DNA of 64,000 nucleotides from Phycisphaerae bacterium (GTDB taxonomy: Bacteria > Planctomycetota > Phycisphaerae > Phycisphaerales > SM1A02): the NCBI GenBank assembly GCA_016795065.1, contig JAEUIU010000011.1:1-64000 (forward strand), written 5' to 3'. Shown here one piece after another: positions 47,525 to 56,587 of this stretch. Every line of letters starts with the position of its first letter. The stretch's first letter is position 1. A model generated the notes under the pieces. It saw only the letters and a list, made by a program, of their open reading frames with translations, searched no databases and was not told the DNA's origin. The translations under genes and the position numbers were made by a program.

Positions 47525-49954
47525 ATGACCGCGCCCATCACGCCAGCCCCGTCCCCGCCCGCCCCAGCGACGAGTCGGGTCGAGATCGACCGCACCGGCT
47601 TGGAGCGTGGTGACGATTGCTCCATCGAGCAGGCCTTTGCTGTGCTCGAGCGCGGCCTCGGCCCGCAGGACTTCCTGACCCTGGTGCGATCGGTCGTCGG
47701 ACTTGGCCTTGGCGGGTTGGCGTCGTCGCTCCTCCGTACCATCGGGGCACCGCTGCTGGCCGACCCGGCGATGCAAGCGCTCGCCAACCAGCTTGAGCGC
47801 CTCCCGTCGGGAGAGATTCCCCTCGCGGAGCAGCGGGTCTTCGCCGAACGGAACGTGGCCGCGATCAAGAGCGCCATCGCCGAGGGGATCCATGACCTAG
47901 GTGACTGGACGTTGGACGGGGCACTGCTCGACGATCCGCGCCCGGCGCCGTTGCGCGATCGGCATGGCCGCATCCAACTGCTCGCTCGTCCCGAAGGCGG
48001 GCCGCTTCGGCTGCTCTCACCGTTTCGCCTGCTGCTCCCCGGGCCGTGGCGAGAGCAGTTTGGCCAGGCCTGGCCGCCGTTCGCGACCATGAGCGGCGTG
48101 CCTGCACCGCACCTCGTCGCCGAGCTGCTCGCCGGCAAGCGAGCCGGACACCTGCCGGCGAAGGTGATGGTCTTCGAGACCGACCTGCTGGCCCTGCGCA
48201 CGTGGCTTCGCTCCGCTGACATCAGCGAATCGTTAGCCAGCGGTGCGATCGAGCTGCGCTGCGGCCCGCGCGGCGTCGAGGGGTATCTGGCCGAAATTGA
48301 TCGCTCGTTGGCGACGCCGCCGACGCGCTGCGTTCTCGTCTCGCGCGGCGAGCCGCTTCTCTCCCAGAGCGCCCGCGACATCTCGCCGCGCAGCGCGGAG
48401 CGATGGACAGGCCTGCGTGGGCGCCTGGAGAGCGCTGCTCGGGAACGCATCGCCGCGTTTGGCTCGGCCCGTCGTGCCGAACGGATGCGTGGTGCCGCGA
48501 GCGGTTCGACCAGGCTGGTTATCGCCGGCTTCGTGAGCCGTCACACGACGGTGGTCTGCCACATGATGCGCGACCTGATGTGCGTCTTCCGCCAGCTCGG
48601 GCACGAGACCATCCTGATGAGCGAGCCGACCTCAACATCGCCGATGGTCGACTTGTTAGGTCCGCTGTCATCGCGCGACGTCGATCTGGTGCTGGCCATC
48701 AACTACCTGCGCAACCACCCGGTGCCGCTGATGCCGGCACCGATTCCATTCGCGTGCTGGATGCAGGACCTGATCGGCACGGCCCAGACGAAGGAGGCCG
48801 CCGCCACGCAAGGACCGTGGGACCTGCTGGTGGCGCCGAGCATCGGCTTCTTCTCCCATCGCTTCGGATACCGCGCCGATCAGGGGATCTCCGCACCAAA
48901 CCTCACCTCCTGGGCGATGTACGGCAGGATCGGCGACACGCCTCGGCGCGGCGGCGCACCGGACGTCGTCTACGTCGGACATGGCTGGGAGGAGGCCGAG
49001 ACGCTCGTCGAGCGACAGGGTGCGACGCCTGAGGCACGGGAGATCCTCGGCAGCATCACCCGCACGCTGCGCGAGCGGCTGCATCGGGGCGATGAGGTCA
49101 CCGGCTTCGAACGGATGCGGATCATCGCCGCCGCGGTCGGTACGCCGGTGCGAAGCGGCGCCGGCAACGAACTCTACTGGGCGGTGCAGACGATCTTCGA
49201 TCGCCTTTTCCGCCATCAGGCCCTCGCATGGGCGGCCCGATGGTGCGAACGGAACGGCCGGACCTTCGCGATCTATGGCAACGGTTGGGAGTCGCATCCG
49301 AAGCTCGGTCGCTTCGCTCGCGGGACCGTCGCGAACGGCCCGGCGCTTGGTGAACTGTGCCGCGATGCGGGCGTCGTTCTTCACGCCAACGGCAACGCCT
49401 CCTTGCACCAACGTCTGCTTGATGGAATCGCCGCGGGCGGGTGCGTTCTTACGCGGCGCAACCCGGCCGATGAGGTGTCGACGCACTGGCGAACGATCCG
49501 CGAGCGGGCAGCGGGGGCGTCGATGGCCCAACTGCATCAGCTCGCCGCGGAGGACTCGGAGTTGGCGAGGGCGGTGCACGGATTCGAGCGCACGCTTGGC
49601 TGTTCGCTCGCGCTGAGCGGAAACGGGCGTCGCGATGCCGATCGGCAGGTCATCAGCCGCATCGACTTCTGGCCGCCCGAAACGACGAGCGATGACGGCC
49701 TCGCATCGCACCTGACCAGTGACACGGGCTTCCTGACGCCGCACGGCGCCGCGGACATCGACGGGTTCCAACGCTCGACCTATGCCAACGAATCCGAACT
49801 CGGCGACCTGCTCCAGCGCGTGCTGGACGACCCGCGGGAGCGCGATGCGATCCGCCTGCCGATGCGCGATGGCGTGCATCGCTCGTTCACGATGGAATGG
49901 CTGGCCGGTTCGATCCTTGAGCGCATGGCCACCATGCTGGAGACGTCGTCATGA
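47525..49954 (+). CDS. Large CgeB-like glycosyltransferase
   Basis: This 809-residue protein has an unassigned N-terminal half (~1-330) and a C-terminal GT-B-like region. RLVIAGFVSRHTTVVCHMMR begins the latter, followed by PFACWMQDLIG, VYVGHGWEEAETLVERQGA, FAIYGNGWESHPKLGRFARG and HANGNASLHQRLLDGIAAGG. The last two match the CgeB/GT1-like donor domain, where a conserved acidic or His residue contacts the sugar nucleotide. It is likely a peripheral glycosyltransferase. Its stop overlaps the methyltransferase ATG (ATGA). Three codons for Leu in this gene region use TTA. Confidence 0.72.
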   Translation: MTAPITPAPSPPAPATSRVEIDRTGLERGDDCSIEQAFAVLERGLGPQDFLTLVRSVVGLGLGGLASSLLRTIGAPLLADPAMQALANQLERLPSGEIPLAEQRVFAERNVAAIKSAIAEGIHDLGDWTLDGALLDDPRPAPLRDRHGRIQLLARPEGGPLRLLSPFRLLLPGPWREQFGQAWPPFATMSGVPAPHLVAELLAGKRAGHLPAKVMVFETDLLALRTWLRSADISESLASGAIELRCGPRGVEGYLAEIDRSLATPPTRCVLVSRGEPLLSQSARDISPRSAERWTGLRGRLESAARERIAAFGSARRAERMRGAASGSTRLVIAGFVSRHTTVVCHMMRDLMCVFRQLGHETILMSEPTSTSPMVDLLGPLSSRDVDLVLAINYLRNHPVPLMPAPIPFACWMQDLIGTAQTKEAAATQGPWDLLVAPSIGFFSHRFGYRADQGISAPNLTSWAMYGRIGDTPRRGGAPDVVYVGHGWEEAETLVERQGATPEAREILGSITRTLRERLHRGDEVTGFERMRIIAAAVGTPVRSGAGNELYWAVQTIFDRLFRHQALAWAARWCERNGRTFAIYGNGWESHPKLGRFARGTVANGPALGELCRDAGVVLHANGNASLHQRLLDGIAAGGCVLTRRNPADEVSTHWRTIRERAAGASMAQLHQLAAEDSELARAVHGFERTLGCSLALSGNGRRDADRQVISRIDFWPPETTSDDGLASHLTSDTGFLTPHGAADIDGFQRSTYANESELGDLLQRVLDDPRERDAIRLPMRDGVHRSFTMEWLAGSILERMATMLETSS

Positions 49955-50754
49955 GCGCAGCGCGGCAACCGGTGCTCCTCAACTTGGGCTGCGGACGGCG
50001 GCGGCATCCGGCCTGGACGAATGCCGATCTCGTCCCGGCGACGCCCGAGGTCCTTCGCGTGGACCTGCGCGAGCCGCTGCCCTTCGGCAACGGCGAGTTC
50101 GATGGCGTCTACGCATCGCATGTGCTGGAACATCTCTCGCCGGCCCGCGGTCGGCGACTGGTCGCTGAGATTCGACGGATCCTGAAGCCGGGCGGCACCG
50201 TTCGACTGGTGGTGCCGGATCTCGAGGCCCTTTGCCGACGCTACCTCCTCGAACTGGAGAGGGCGGCGCGCGGCGAGGCCGGGGCCAACGAACGGCACGC
50301 CTGGATGACGATCGAATTGATCGACCAGATGACTCGGGTCCGCTCCGGAGGCCTGATGCTCCGATGGTGGCGGCGCGATCCGGTGCCGGCAGAAGATCTC
50401 GTGGTCGAACGGTTAGGGGCCGAGGCCCGCGACGGGCTGGCGTGGGTTCGGCGACGCCGGGCGGAAGCCGGTGCGGAAGGCCGCGAGAAGGCCCTCGACG
50501 CGAAGACGTGGCTCGAGGAATCGGAGCCGTCGGCCGAGGAGCAGACTGCGTTCCGGATGACGGGGGAGGCGCACCGATGGATGTACGACCGGGTGAGCCT
50601 GAGCCAACTGTTGCAGGGCGAGGGGTTTGCGGAGCCGGCTGTGCGCACCGCGCATGAGTCGCGCATCGAGGGTTGGGGGGAATACCTCCTCGACGCCGAC
50701 GCCCAGGGGCGGCCCCACAAGCCGGATTCGCTCTTTGTCGAGGCAATCGCTTAA
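49951..50754 (+). CDS. SAM-dependent methyltransferase (class I)
   Basis: A 267-residue class I methyltransferase: motif I VLLNLGCGRRRHPAWTNAD, motif around VDLREPLPFGNGEFDGVYAS, HVLEHLSPARGRRLVAEIRR and ILKPGGTVRLVVPDLE. This is the Methyltransf_11/predicted SAM-dependent group common in sugar and lipopolysaccharide clusters. A C-terminal ~120 residues (~150-267) are charged and helical. It overlaps the preceding glycosyltransferase by 4 bases, so the two are translated together, consistent with modifying a glycan. Substrate is unknown. Confidence 0.83.
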   Translation: MSAARQPVLLNLGCGRRRHPAWTNADLVPATPEVLRVDLREPLPFGNGEFDGVYASHVLEHLSPARGRRLVAEIRRILKPGGTVRLVVPDLEALCRRYLLELERAARGEAGANERHAWMTIELIDQMTRVRSGGLMLRWWRRDPVPAEDLVVERLGAEARDGLAWVRRRRAEAGAEGREKALDAKTWLEESEPSAEEQTAFRMTGEAHRWMYDRVSLSQLLQGEGFAEPAVRTAHESRIEGWGEYLLDADAQGRPHKPDSLFVEAIA

Positions 50755-50846
50755 CGGCGAGTGGCACCTGCCACGGCGCGCAAAGTGCAGTCGACGCGGC
50801 GGATCGGTCGATTTTGCACTCTCTGCCCTCCTCCGGAGCCCGCCGC

Positions 50847-51794
50847 ATGTCTGCGTCAACCCTGTCGCCCGAGTCGACGCTCGCCCGCGCCGCGGACGCC
50901 CATCGGAGCGGCGACCATCAGGGGGCACTGCGCCTCCTTGCCTCGCTCAAGGCGCTCCGCCAGCCGATCGCCGGCGTTGATGCGCTGCGAGCCGCATGCT
51001 TCGTTGCGATGGGGGACCTCGCCAGTGCCGAGCAGGCCCGACGCGAGGAGGCACGTTGGTTTCCGTCAGCGTCCGCGAACGCCGTCGCACGCGAAACCCT
51101 GATCTCTGAAGCCGACGAGGGGCGCTGGATTGACGCTGCACTCGATGCGGTCAGCCGGTTCACCATGCTCTCCGAGCAGCGACTTCGATCCCTGCACGCG
51201 ATGGCCCGGAGTTGCCACGATGAGGGGATCGATGGGGAATTCGTGGAGTGTGGCGTGGCGGCCGGCGGATCGAGTGCCCTGCTGGCGGGTTGCGCTCGCC
51301 GACTCGGAGGCCGTCGCCGCGTCTGGTGCTTCGACACCTTCAGCGGCATGCCGGAGCCAGGACCCGAGGATCGGGCCCGCAATGGCGTCACCGCGGAGGA
51401 GAGCGGTTGGGGCACGGGAACGTGCTCGGCGCCGGAGCGGAGCGTGATCGAGGCGGCCACGCTCTTCGGCGCGGCCGATCGACTGGTCCTTCGCAAGGGG
51501 CTCTTCCAGGAAACGCTTCCTCTCGCGGCGAAGGAGATCGGTCCCATCGCGCTTCTCCACCTCGATGGCGATTGGTACGACTCAACGCGCTGCTGCATCG
51601 AGCGGCTCTGGCCTCATGTCGTACCGGGCGGCTTCCTCCAGGTCGACGACTACGGCCATTGGGAGGGCTGTCGCAGGGCCATCGACGAGTTCCTTGCGCC
51701 CGAGCGGGCACGGACGGGCTCCCCGATCGCCATCGAACGGATCGACTACACCGGCGTGCGCTTCCGCAAGCCGATGCAAGGAGGCGAAGTATGA
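50847..51794 (+). CDS. TylF/MycF-type O-methyltransferase
   Basis: This 315-residue protein has a ~90-residue N-terminal helical leader (possibly TPR-like: RAADAHRSGDHQGALRLLAS), then a TylF family (PF05711) domain. Landmarks are GEFVECGVAAGGSSALLAGC, RRRVWCFDTFSGMPEPGPED, LVLRKGLFQETLP, LLHLDGDWYDSTRCCIERLW and PGGFLQVDDYGHWEGCRRAI. The DGDWYDST and DDYG motifs supply the metal- and SAM-binding acids. TylF-like enzymes methylate sugar hydroxyls. ATG at 50847 follows CGGAG. Its stop overlaps the next ATG. Confidence 0.88.
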   Translation: MSASTLSPESTLARAADAHRSGDHQGALRLLASLKALRQPIAGVDALRAACFVAMGDLASAEQARREEARWFPSASANAVARETLISEADEGRWIDAALDAVSRFTMLSEQRLRSLHAMARSCHDEGIDGEFVECGVAAGGSSALLAGCARRLGGRRRVWCFDTFSGMPEPGPEDRARNGVTAEESGWGTGTCSAPERSVIEAATLFGAADRLVLRKGLFQETLPLAAKEIGPIALLHLDGDWYDSTRCCIERLWPHVVPGGFLQVDDYGHWEGCRRAIDEFLAPERARTGSPIAIERIDYTGVRFRKPMQGGEV

Positions 51795-53083
51795 CCGGTT
51801 CGCCCTGCATCGTGGAGCTGGCTACGAACGACACGTTAGGTGGAGCGGCACGCAGCGCGTATCGGCTGCATTTGGGGCTGCGCGGGCTTGGGCTCGATGT
51901 CCGCATGCTCGCCCGCTGGAAGCATTCCAACGACCCGTCGGTCCATCAGGTCGAGGCAGACACGATCGATGCGAATCGCGTCGCGACGGAGCGGGCGATC
52001 CGGCACCGATGGGTGCGCGACAACCGGACCGAACTCACCGACACGCTCTTCTCGCTCGGGCACTTCTCGATCGACGTCTCGCTCCATCCGCTGGTCCGGC
52101 AGGCCGACGTCCTGCACATGCATTGGGTCGCGAACTTCCTCGGTCCGGAGTCGTTTGCCTCGCTCGCCGCGCTGCGCCGTCCGTTGGTGTGGACCCTGCA
52201 CGACGAGTGGGCCTACACCGGGGGTTGCCATTACACCGCGGCCTGCGAGCAGTTCCGACGCGGCTGCAGTTCCTGCCCGCAGCTTCGCGAGGATCCGCTA
52301 CGGCTGGTGGAGCGGTTCTACAACGAACGAAGGGACGCGTGGCGCGACGCCCGGCTCTCGGTCGTGACGCCAAGCCGCTGGTTGGCGGCTCGGGCCGGCG
52401 AGAGTCCGCTTCTGGGCAACCACGACGTTCAGGTCATTCCCTACGGACTCGACACGACGACCTTCGCGCCGCCGAGCCCCGAGGCGAAGCGGGTCTTCCG
52501 CGTGCGCCACGGCATCTCGCGCGACGCCTTCGTGATCGCCTTCGGCGTCGACCGGATTGGCGAGCGGCGCAAGGGCTATCACCATCTGATCAGGGCCATT
52601 GCAGCGGTGCGCGAGTCGTTAAGGAATGTCCATCTTCTGCGGTTCGGTGATGCGACCGACGCGGCGCCGCTGGACCTTCCCACCACCGACCTCGGCAGCA
52701 TCCACGACGACAGCGCACTTGCCCTGGCCTACGGCGCAGCCGACGCGTTCGTCCTGCCGACGCTCGAGGACAACCTGCCTAACGGCGTGCTCGAGGCGCT
52801 GGCCTGCGCCACGCCGGTCATCGCCTACGCGACCGGAGGCGTGCCTGACGTCATCGTCGACGGCACGACCGGATGGCTCGCCCCGACCGGACGCGTTGAT
52901 GAGCTGGCGGCGCGATTGTCGGAAGCCTCGCGCGACATCGAAGCGGCGCGGCGCATGGGTCTCAACGGCCGACTGACGATCCTGCGCGAGCACACCCTTC
53001 GCATTCAGGCCCAACGCTACCAACGGCTCTACGACGAATTGCTCGAAGGCGATGCCAGGGCCCGACGAGAGGCGGTCGCATGA
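51791..53083 (+). CDS. Family 4 glycosyltransferase
   Basis: A 430-residue GT-B enzyme. N-terminal VELATNDTLGGAARSAYRLH and VLHMHWVANFLGPESFASLA are acceptor-side segments with the glycine turn GGAARSA. C-terminal IPYGLDTTTFAPP, FVLPTLEDNLPNGVLEALAC and ATPVIAYATGGVPDVIVDGT carry the E-x7-E retaining GT4 motif. It resembles WcaC-like colanic-acid transferases. It starts inside the TylF stop (ATGA) and ends inside the acetyltransferase start (ATGA), so three genes form a coupled chain. Confidence 0.9.
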   Translation: MTGSPCIVELATNDTLGGAARSAYRLHLGLRGLGLDVRMLARWKHSNDPSVHQVEADTIDANRVATERAIRHRWVRDNRTELTDTLFSLGHFSIDVSLHPLVRQADVLHMHWVANFLGPESFASLAALRRPLVWTLHDEWAYTGGCHYTAACEQFRRGCSSCPQLREDPLRLVERFYNERRDAWRDARLSVVTPSRWLAARAGESPLLGNHDVQVIPYGLDTTTFAPPSPEAKRVFRVRHGISRDAFVIAFGVDRIGERRKGYHHLIRAIAAVRESLRNVHLLRFGDATDAAPLDLPTTDLGSIHDDSALALAYGAADAFVLPTLEDNLPNGVLEALACATPVIAYATGGVPDVIVDGTTGWLAPTGRVDELAARLSEASRDIEAARRMGLNGRLTILREHTLRIQAQRYQRLYDELLEGDARARREAVA

Positions 53084-53826
53084 GCGCCTTGCCGATTCCC
53101 TCACGCGAGCGCTTGCTTGAGCAGGAGGTGAGGAACCTCGGCCTTGAGGTCCAACGGCTTCGGGAGGCCCTCGCTTCCGTTCGGGACCAGACGCCGCCAT
53201 TGCCGGGAACGCGACGCAACGGGCCCGATCCGCAGGAAGCGCACCCGCTCGGCGGGAGCCGGGCCCTCGCCTTCCTCCGCAACATCATCACCCGGCCCAA
53301 CATCGAGGTCGGCGAGTACACCTACTACGCCGACGATGACGGGGCCGACCGATTCGAGTCCCGCAACGTCCTCTTCCAGACCGACGATCCGCGCGATCGC
53401 CTCACCATCGGGAGGTTCTGCTCGATTGCCTCGGGCGTGCGCTTCCTGATGAACGGCTCGAACCATCCGCAGGCCGGATCGACTTTTCCGTTCTGGGCGT
53501 TCGGGCGAGGCTGGCACGAGCGAAGCGACATTCCTGTGCGCGGCCCGATCACGGTGGGCAACGATGTCTGGCTGGGGCTTGAGAGCTGTGTGCTGCCCGG
53601 TGTCACCATCGGCGACGGGGCGATCATCGGTGCCCGGGCGGTGGTCACGAAGAGCGTCGCACCGTACGCGATCGTCGTCGGCAATCCAGCCCGGGTCGTC
53701 CGCATGCGGTACGACGAACGGACGGTGGCAAGACTGCTGGCGATCCGCTGGTGGGAGTGGCCGCCGGAACGGATCACGCGAAACCTGCCCGAGATCGTTG
53801 CGGGACGATGGGATGACCTCACCTAA
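53080..53826 (+). CDS. Left-handed beta-helix O-acetyltransferase
   Basis: A 248-residue CatB/Vat-like xenobiotic- or sugar-acetyltransferase. The N-terminal ~45 residues are helical (RERLLEQEVRNLGLEVQRLR). Hexapeptide repeats follow: RLTIGRFCSIASGVRFLMNG, GPITVGNDVWLGLESCVLPG, VTIGDGAIIGARAVVTKSVA, then VVGNPARVVRMRYDERTVAR. The NHP in the inserted loop (GSNHPQ) contains the probable catalytic His. Within this cluster it would O-acetylate a sugar; resistance is not implied. Its stop TAA lies in a CCTAAC hexamer. Confidence 0.88.
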   Translation: MSALPIPSRERLLEQEVRNLGLEVQRLREALASVRDQTPPLPGTRRNGPDPQEAHPLGGSRALAFLRNIITRPNIEVGEYTYYADDDGADRFESRNVLFQTDDPRDRLTIGRFCSIASGVRFLMNGSNHPQAGSTFPFWAFGRGWHERSDIPVRGPITVGNDVWLGLESCVLPGVTIGDGAIIGARAVVTKSVAPYAIVVGNPARVVRMRYDERTVARLLAIRWWEWPPERITRNLPEIVAGRWDDLT

Positions 53827-53870
53827 CGCGACGCGCACGGCGGTCCTGACCGCCGAGGAGCCATGGGACG

Positions 53871-55463
53871 ATGAAGATTCTGAACGTGGAACATGCGGCA
53901 GATGCGGTCCGGGCCGCCCAGCGCTCGGGCGAGACGGTGGTCCAGTGCCACGGTTGCTTTGACATCGTCCATCCCGGTCACATCCGCCACCTTCGGCACG
54001 CCCGCAGCTTCGGGACGCGACTCCTGGTCACGATCACCGGCGATGCGGTGATGTCAAAGGGCGAGGGGCGACCGCTCATTCCGCAGGAACTTCGGGCCGA
54101 GAATCTCGCGGCCCTCGATTTCGTCGATTGGGTCGCCATCAATGATCGGCCGACCGCGGCGGAGCTACTTGAGCGCATCCAGCCCGACGTCTATGTGAAG
54201 GGCAAGGAATACGAACGTAACGGCGACCCGCGGTTCCTGCTTGAGCGGCAGATTGTCGAGCGACACGGCGGGCGCGTGGTCTTCTCCTCGGGCGACGTGG
54301 TCTTCTCGTCGACGGCCCTCATCGCGGCGATGGAGGCCCGCACCGATCCCTTCCAGTCCAAGGTCCGCGAGCTCGTCGACCGTCATCAACTGGATGCTGC
54401 CGGCGTCGACGCGATCGTCGGGGCGTTCCGGGGCAAGCGGGTCGTGGTCTGCGGCGATGTCATCGTCGACACGTACGTCCTCTGCGATCGGGCCGAGGTC
54501 GCCGGCGAGTCGGCGATCCTCTCATTGCGGCCTGTCGACCGGCGCAGCTTCGACGGCGGCGCAGCGATCATCGCTCAGCATCTGGCTGCGATGGGCGCGT
54601 CGCCGATTCTCGTGACCAGTCTTCCCCGCAATCTCGACAGCGAGCGCCTGCGTCGCCGACTGGCCGATCGCGGCATCGAAACGCGCCACGTCGAGTGCGA
54701 GCGGCCGATCGTCGAGAAGCAGCGATTTCTCGTCGGCGCCCAGAAGGTGATGAAACTCGATCTGGGCCAGCGGATCGATCTCGACGCCGCACAGCGCGAC
54801 CGGTACCTGGAGATCGCACTCGATGCCGCTAAGGGCGCCGATGCCGCGATCATCGCCGACTTTGCTTTGGGGCTTCTCAACGCCGCGTCGATCGGCCCGC
54901 TCTGCCGCGGGCTTCGCGAGCGGGTGCGCATCCTGAGTGGCGACGTGAGCGGGCGACGGGCGAGCCTTCTTGGCTTCGAGGAGATGGACCTTCTCTGCCC
55001 AAGCGAATCGGAGGTCCGCGAGGCGATGCACCTTCCCGAGGACGGCTTGGCCAGCGTGGTCTGGTCGCTTCTGGACGTCACCCATTCGCGAGCGGCGATC
55101 GTGACGTTAGGTCCCGACGGACTCATCGCCTTCGATCGTCCGCCTGATGCCGAGCGACAGGGTTCGCGCTGGCTTGAGCGCGTCGCCGGCGAGCACGTGC
55201 CGAGTTTCGCGCCCTTCGCCGTCGACCAGCTCGGTTGCGGCGACGCCCTGCTCTCGGCCGCGACGCTCACCCTCGCTGCCGGCGGAAGCGTGGCCCAGGC
55301 CGCGATCCTCGGCAACGTCGCGGCAGCCTCCGAGGCCCAGCGCCTCGGCAATATTCCGATCGATGCGGCGGAGATCCGACGCGGACTCCTCCGCCTGCAC
55401 AACGCTCAACTTGCCTACGGTCTGGCGCCGACCGCAACGCTGGTCGGCGCCGCCGCCGTCTGA
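53871..55463 (+). CDS. HldE-like fusion in reversed order: nucleotidyltransferase + PfkB kinase
   Basis: This 530-residue protein begins with a cytidylyltransferase-like domain (VQCHGCFDIVHPGHIRHLRH near 24-43, the HxGH motif, and PDVYVKGKEYERNGDP), followed from ~180 by a PfkB/ribokinase-type kinase (VVVCGDVIVDTYVLC, RRSFDGGAAIIAQHLAAMGA, and catalytic VDQLGCGDALLSAATL). Enzymes of the HldE/RfaE family make ADP-heptose precursors, but E. coli HldE has kinase first. Heptose-like sugar activation for the surface glycan is inferred, with D-glycero-D-manno-heptose-1,7-bisphosphate not proven. No gmhA/gmhB is in view. Confidence 0.8.
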   Translation: MKILNVEHAADAVRAAQRSGETVVQCHGCFDIVHPGHIRHLRHARSFGTRLLVTITGDAVMSKGEGRPLIPQELRAENLAALDFVDWVAINDRPTAAELLERIQPDVYVKGKEYERNGDPRFLLERQIVERHGGRVVFSSGDVVFSSTALIAAMEARTDPFQSKVRELVDRHQLDAAGVDAIVGAFRGKRVVVCGDVIVDTYVLCDRAEVAGESAILSLRPVDRRSFDGGAAIIAQHLAAMGASPILVTSLPRNLDSERLRRRLADRGIETRHVECERPIVEKQRFLVGAQKVMKLDLGQRIDLDAAQRDRYLEIALDAAKGADAAIIADFALGLLNAASIGPLCRGLRERVRILSGDVSGRRASLLGFEEMDLLCPSESEVREAMHLPEDGLASVVWSLLDVTHSRAAIVTLGPDGLIAFDRPPDAERQGSRWLERVAGEHVPSFAPFAVDQLGCGDALLSAATLTLAAGGSVAQAAILGNVAAASEAQRLGNIPIDAAEIRRGLLRLHNAQLAYGLAPTATLVGAAAV

Positions 55464-55487
55464 AATCGCCACCGAAGAGAGAAAGCC

Positions 55488-56582
55488 ATGGATCCGGTCG
55501 TCAGCTTCGTACTTCCCACCCGCAATCGTCCGCAGGAGCTGGCCCACACCATTGCCATGCTCGGGGCGATGGAACCGACCGTTCCGGCCGAGGTCATCGT
55601 CGTCGACAATCACTCGCAGGAACCGGCGTCGCTGCCCGCCCGCTTGCCGAACGGTTGGCGTGCCTGCACGCTGCGCCGACCGCGCAATGAGGGGGCCGCG
55701 GCGAGGAACGACGGCGTGCGCATCGCCAGCGCAAAGTGGATCGTGATGCTCGACGATGACTCGCATCCGCTGGACATGCGTTTCATCGAGGCGATCGAGG
55801 ATGCCGAACCGGATGTGGCCGCGATCGGGGCGGAGATCCTCCTTCCCGACGGCAAGCACGAGCAGGGTGGGCTGCCCGAGGTCATCGTCGGCTGCGGGGC
55901 GGCGATCCGGCGCGACGCGTTTGTCACGGCAGGGGGATACGACCCGGCCTTCCACTTCTACGTCGAGGAGTATGACCTCTGCGCGCGGTTCCTCCTCGGC
56001 GGCAAGCGGGTCATTCATGATCCGCGCTTCCGGGTGCTTCACACCAAGACGCCGACCAACCGCGACATGGGCGTGGTGTTAGGCCGCCTCATGCGAAACA
56101 ACGGTTGGGTCCTGCGCCGCTACGCCCCCGACCGGCTCTTTGAGGCTGCGCTGCGGGAGACGGTCGAACGCTACGAGAGCATCGCCCGTAAGGAAGGCGT
56201 GCTCGACGGCTATCGCAAGGGGCTTGAGGAGTTCCTCGCGACGATCGAACAGCAGCGTCGCGTTCCTATGGACGATCAACTCTGGACTCACTTCACCGGT
56301 GAATTCGCGGCCCGAGCGACTTTCATCAAGGAACGCGGTTTGCTCGCCGGCCATCGCGTTGCGGTCGTCGAACACGGAAAGGCCGGGCTCCTTGTTGAGG
56401 CATTGGTCCGCGAGTTCGGTGGGAAGATCGTGAGCGAGTCCGAAGCCGAGACGATTGTGATCGGGACGCTCTCGCCGGGTCCGATGCTCGATGCCCAACT
56501 GGCCCGTTTGGGCGAGACGCGTCCGGTGCTAGCACCGTGGTCGTTCGCGGCGCGTCCGGTGCGGCTTCGGCGAGCCGGCTGA
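55488..56582 (+). CDS. Family 2 glycosyltransferase with C-terminal extension
   Basis: A 364-residue GT-A protein: VVSFVLPTRNRPQELAHTIA, VIVVDNHSQEPA, NEGAAARNDGVRIASAKWIV and MLDDDSHPL, which contains the metal-binding DDD. GGYDPAFHFYVEEYDLCARF follows. Residues ~195-290 continue the domain and the last ~75 residues (GHRVAVVEHGKAGLLVEALV and onward) look like a small Rossmann-type unit, not usual for GT2. ATG at 55488, 24 bp after the HldE-like gene, suggests the same operon. It is the last gene of the cluster. Confidence 0.87.
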   Translation: MDPVVSFVLPTRNRPQELAHTIAMLGAMEPTVPAEVIVVDNHSQEPASLPARLPNGWRACTLRRPRNEGAAARNDGVRIASAKWIVMLDDDSHPLDMRFIEAIEDAEPDVAAIGAEILLPDGKHEQGGLPEVIVGCGAAIRRDAFVTAGGYDPAFHFYVEEYDLCARFLLGGKRVIHDPRFRVLHTKTPTNRDMGVVLGRLMRNNGWVLRRYAPDRLFEAALRETVERYESIARKEGVLDGYRKGLEEFLATIEQQRRVPMDDQLWTHFTGEFAARATFIKERGLLAGHRVAVVEHGKAGLLVEALVREFGGKIVSESEAETIVIGTLSPGPMLDAQLARLGETRPVLAPWSFAARPVRLRRAG

Positions 56583-56587
56583 GGCGA

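Noticed and set aside
53080..53826. Antibiotic acetyltransferase (Vat/CatB) as a resistance gene
   Set aside because: Hexapeptide acetyltransferases of this subgroup are common in glycan clusters and the gene is translationally coupled to a glycosyltransferase.
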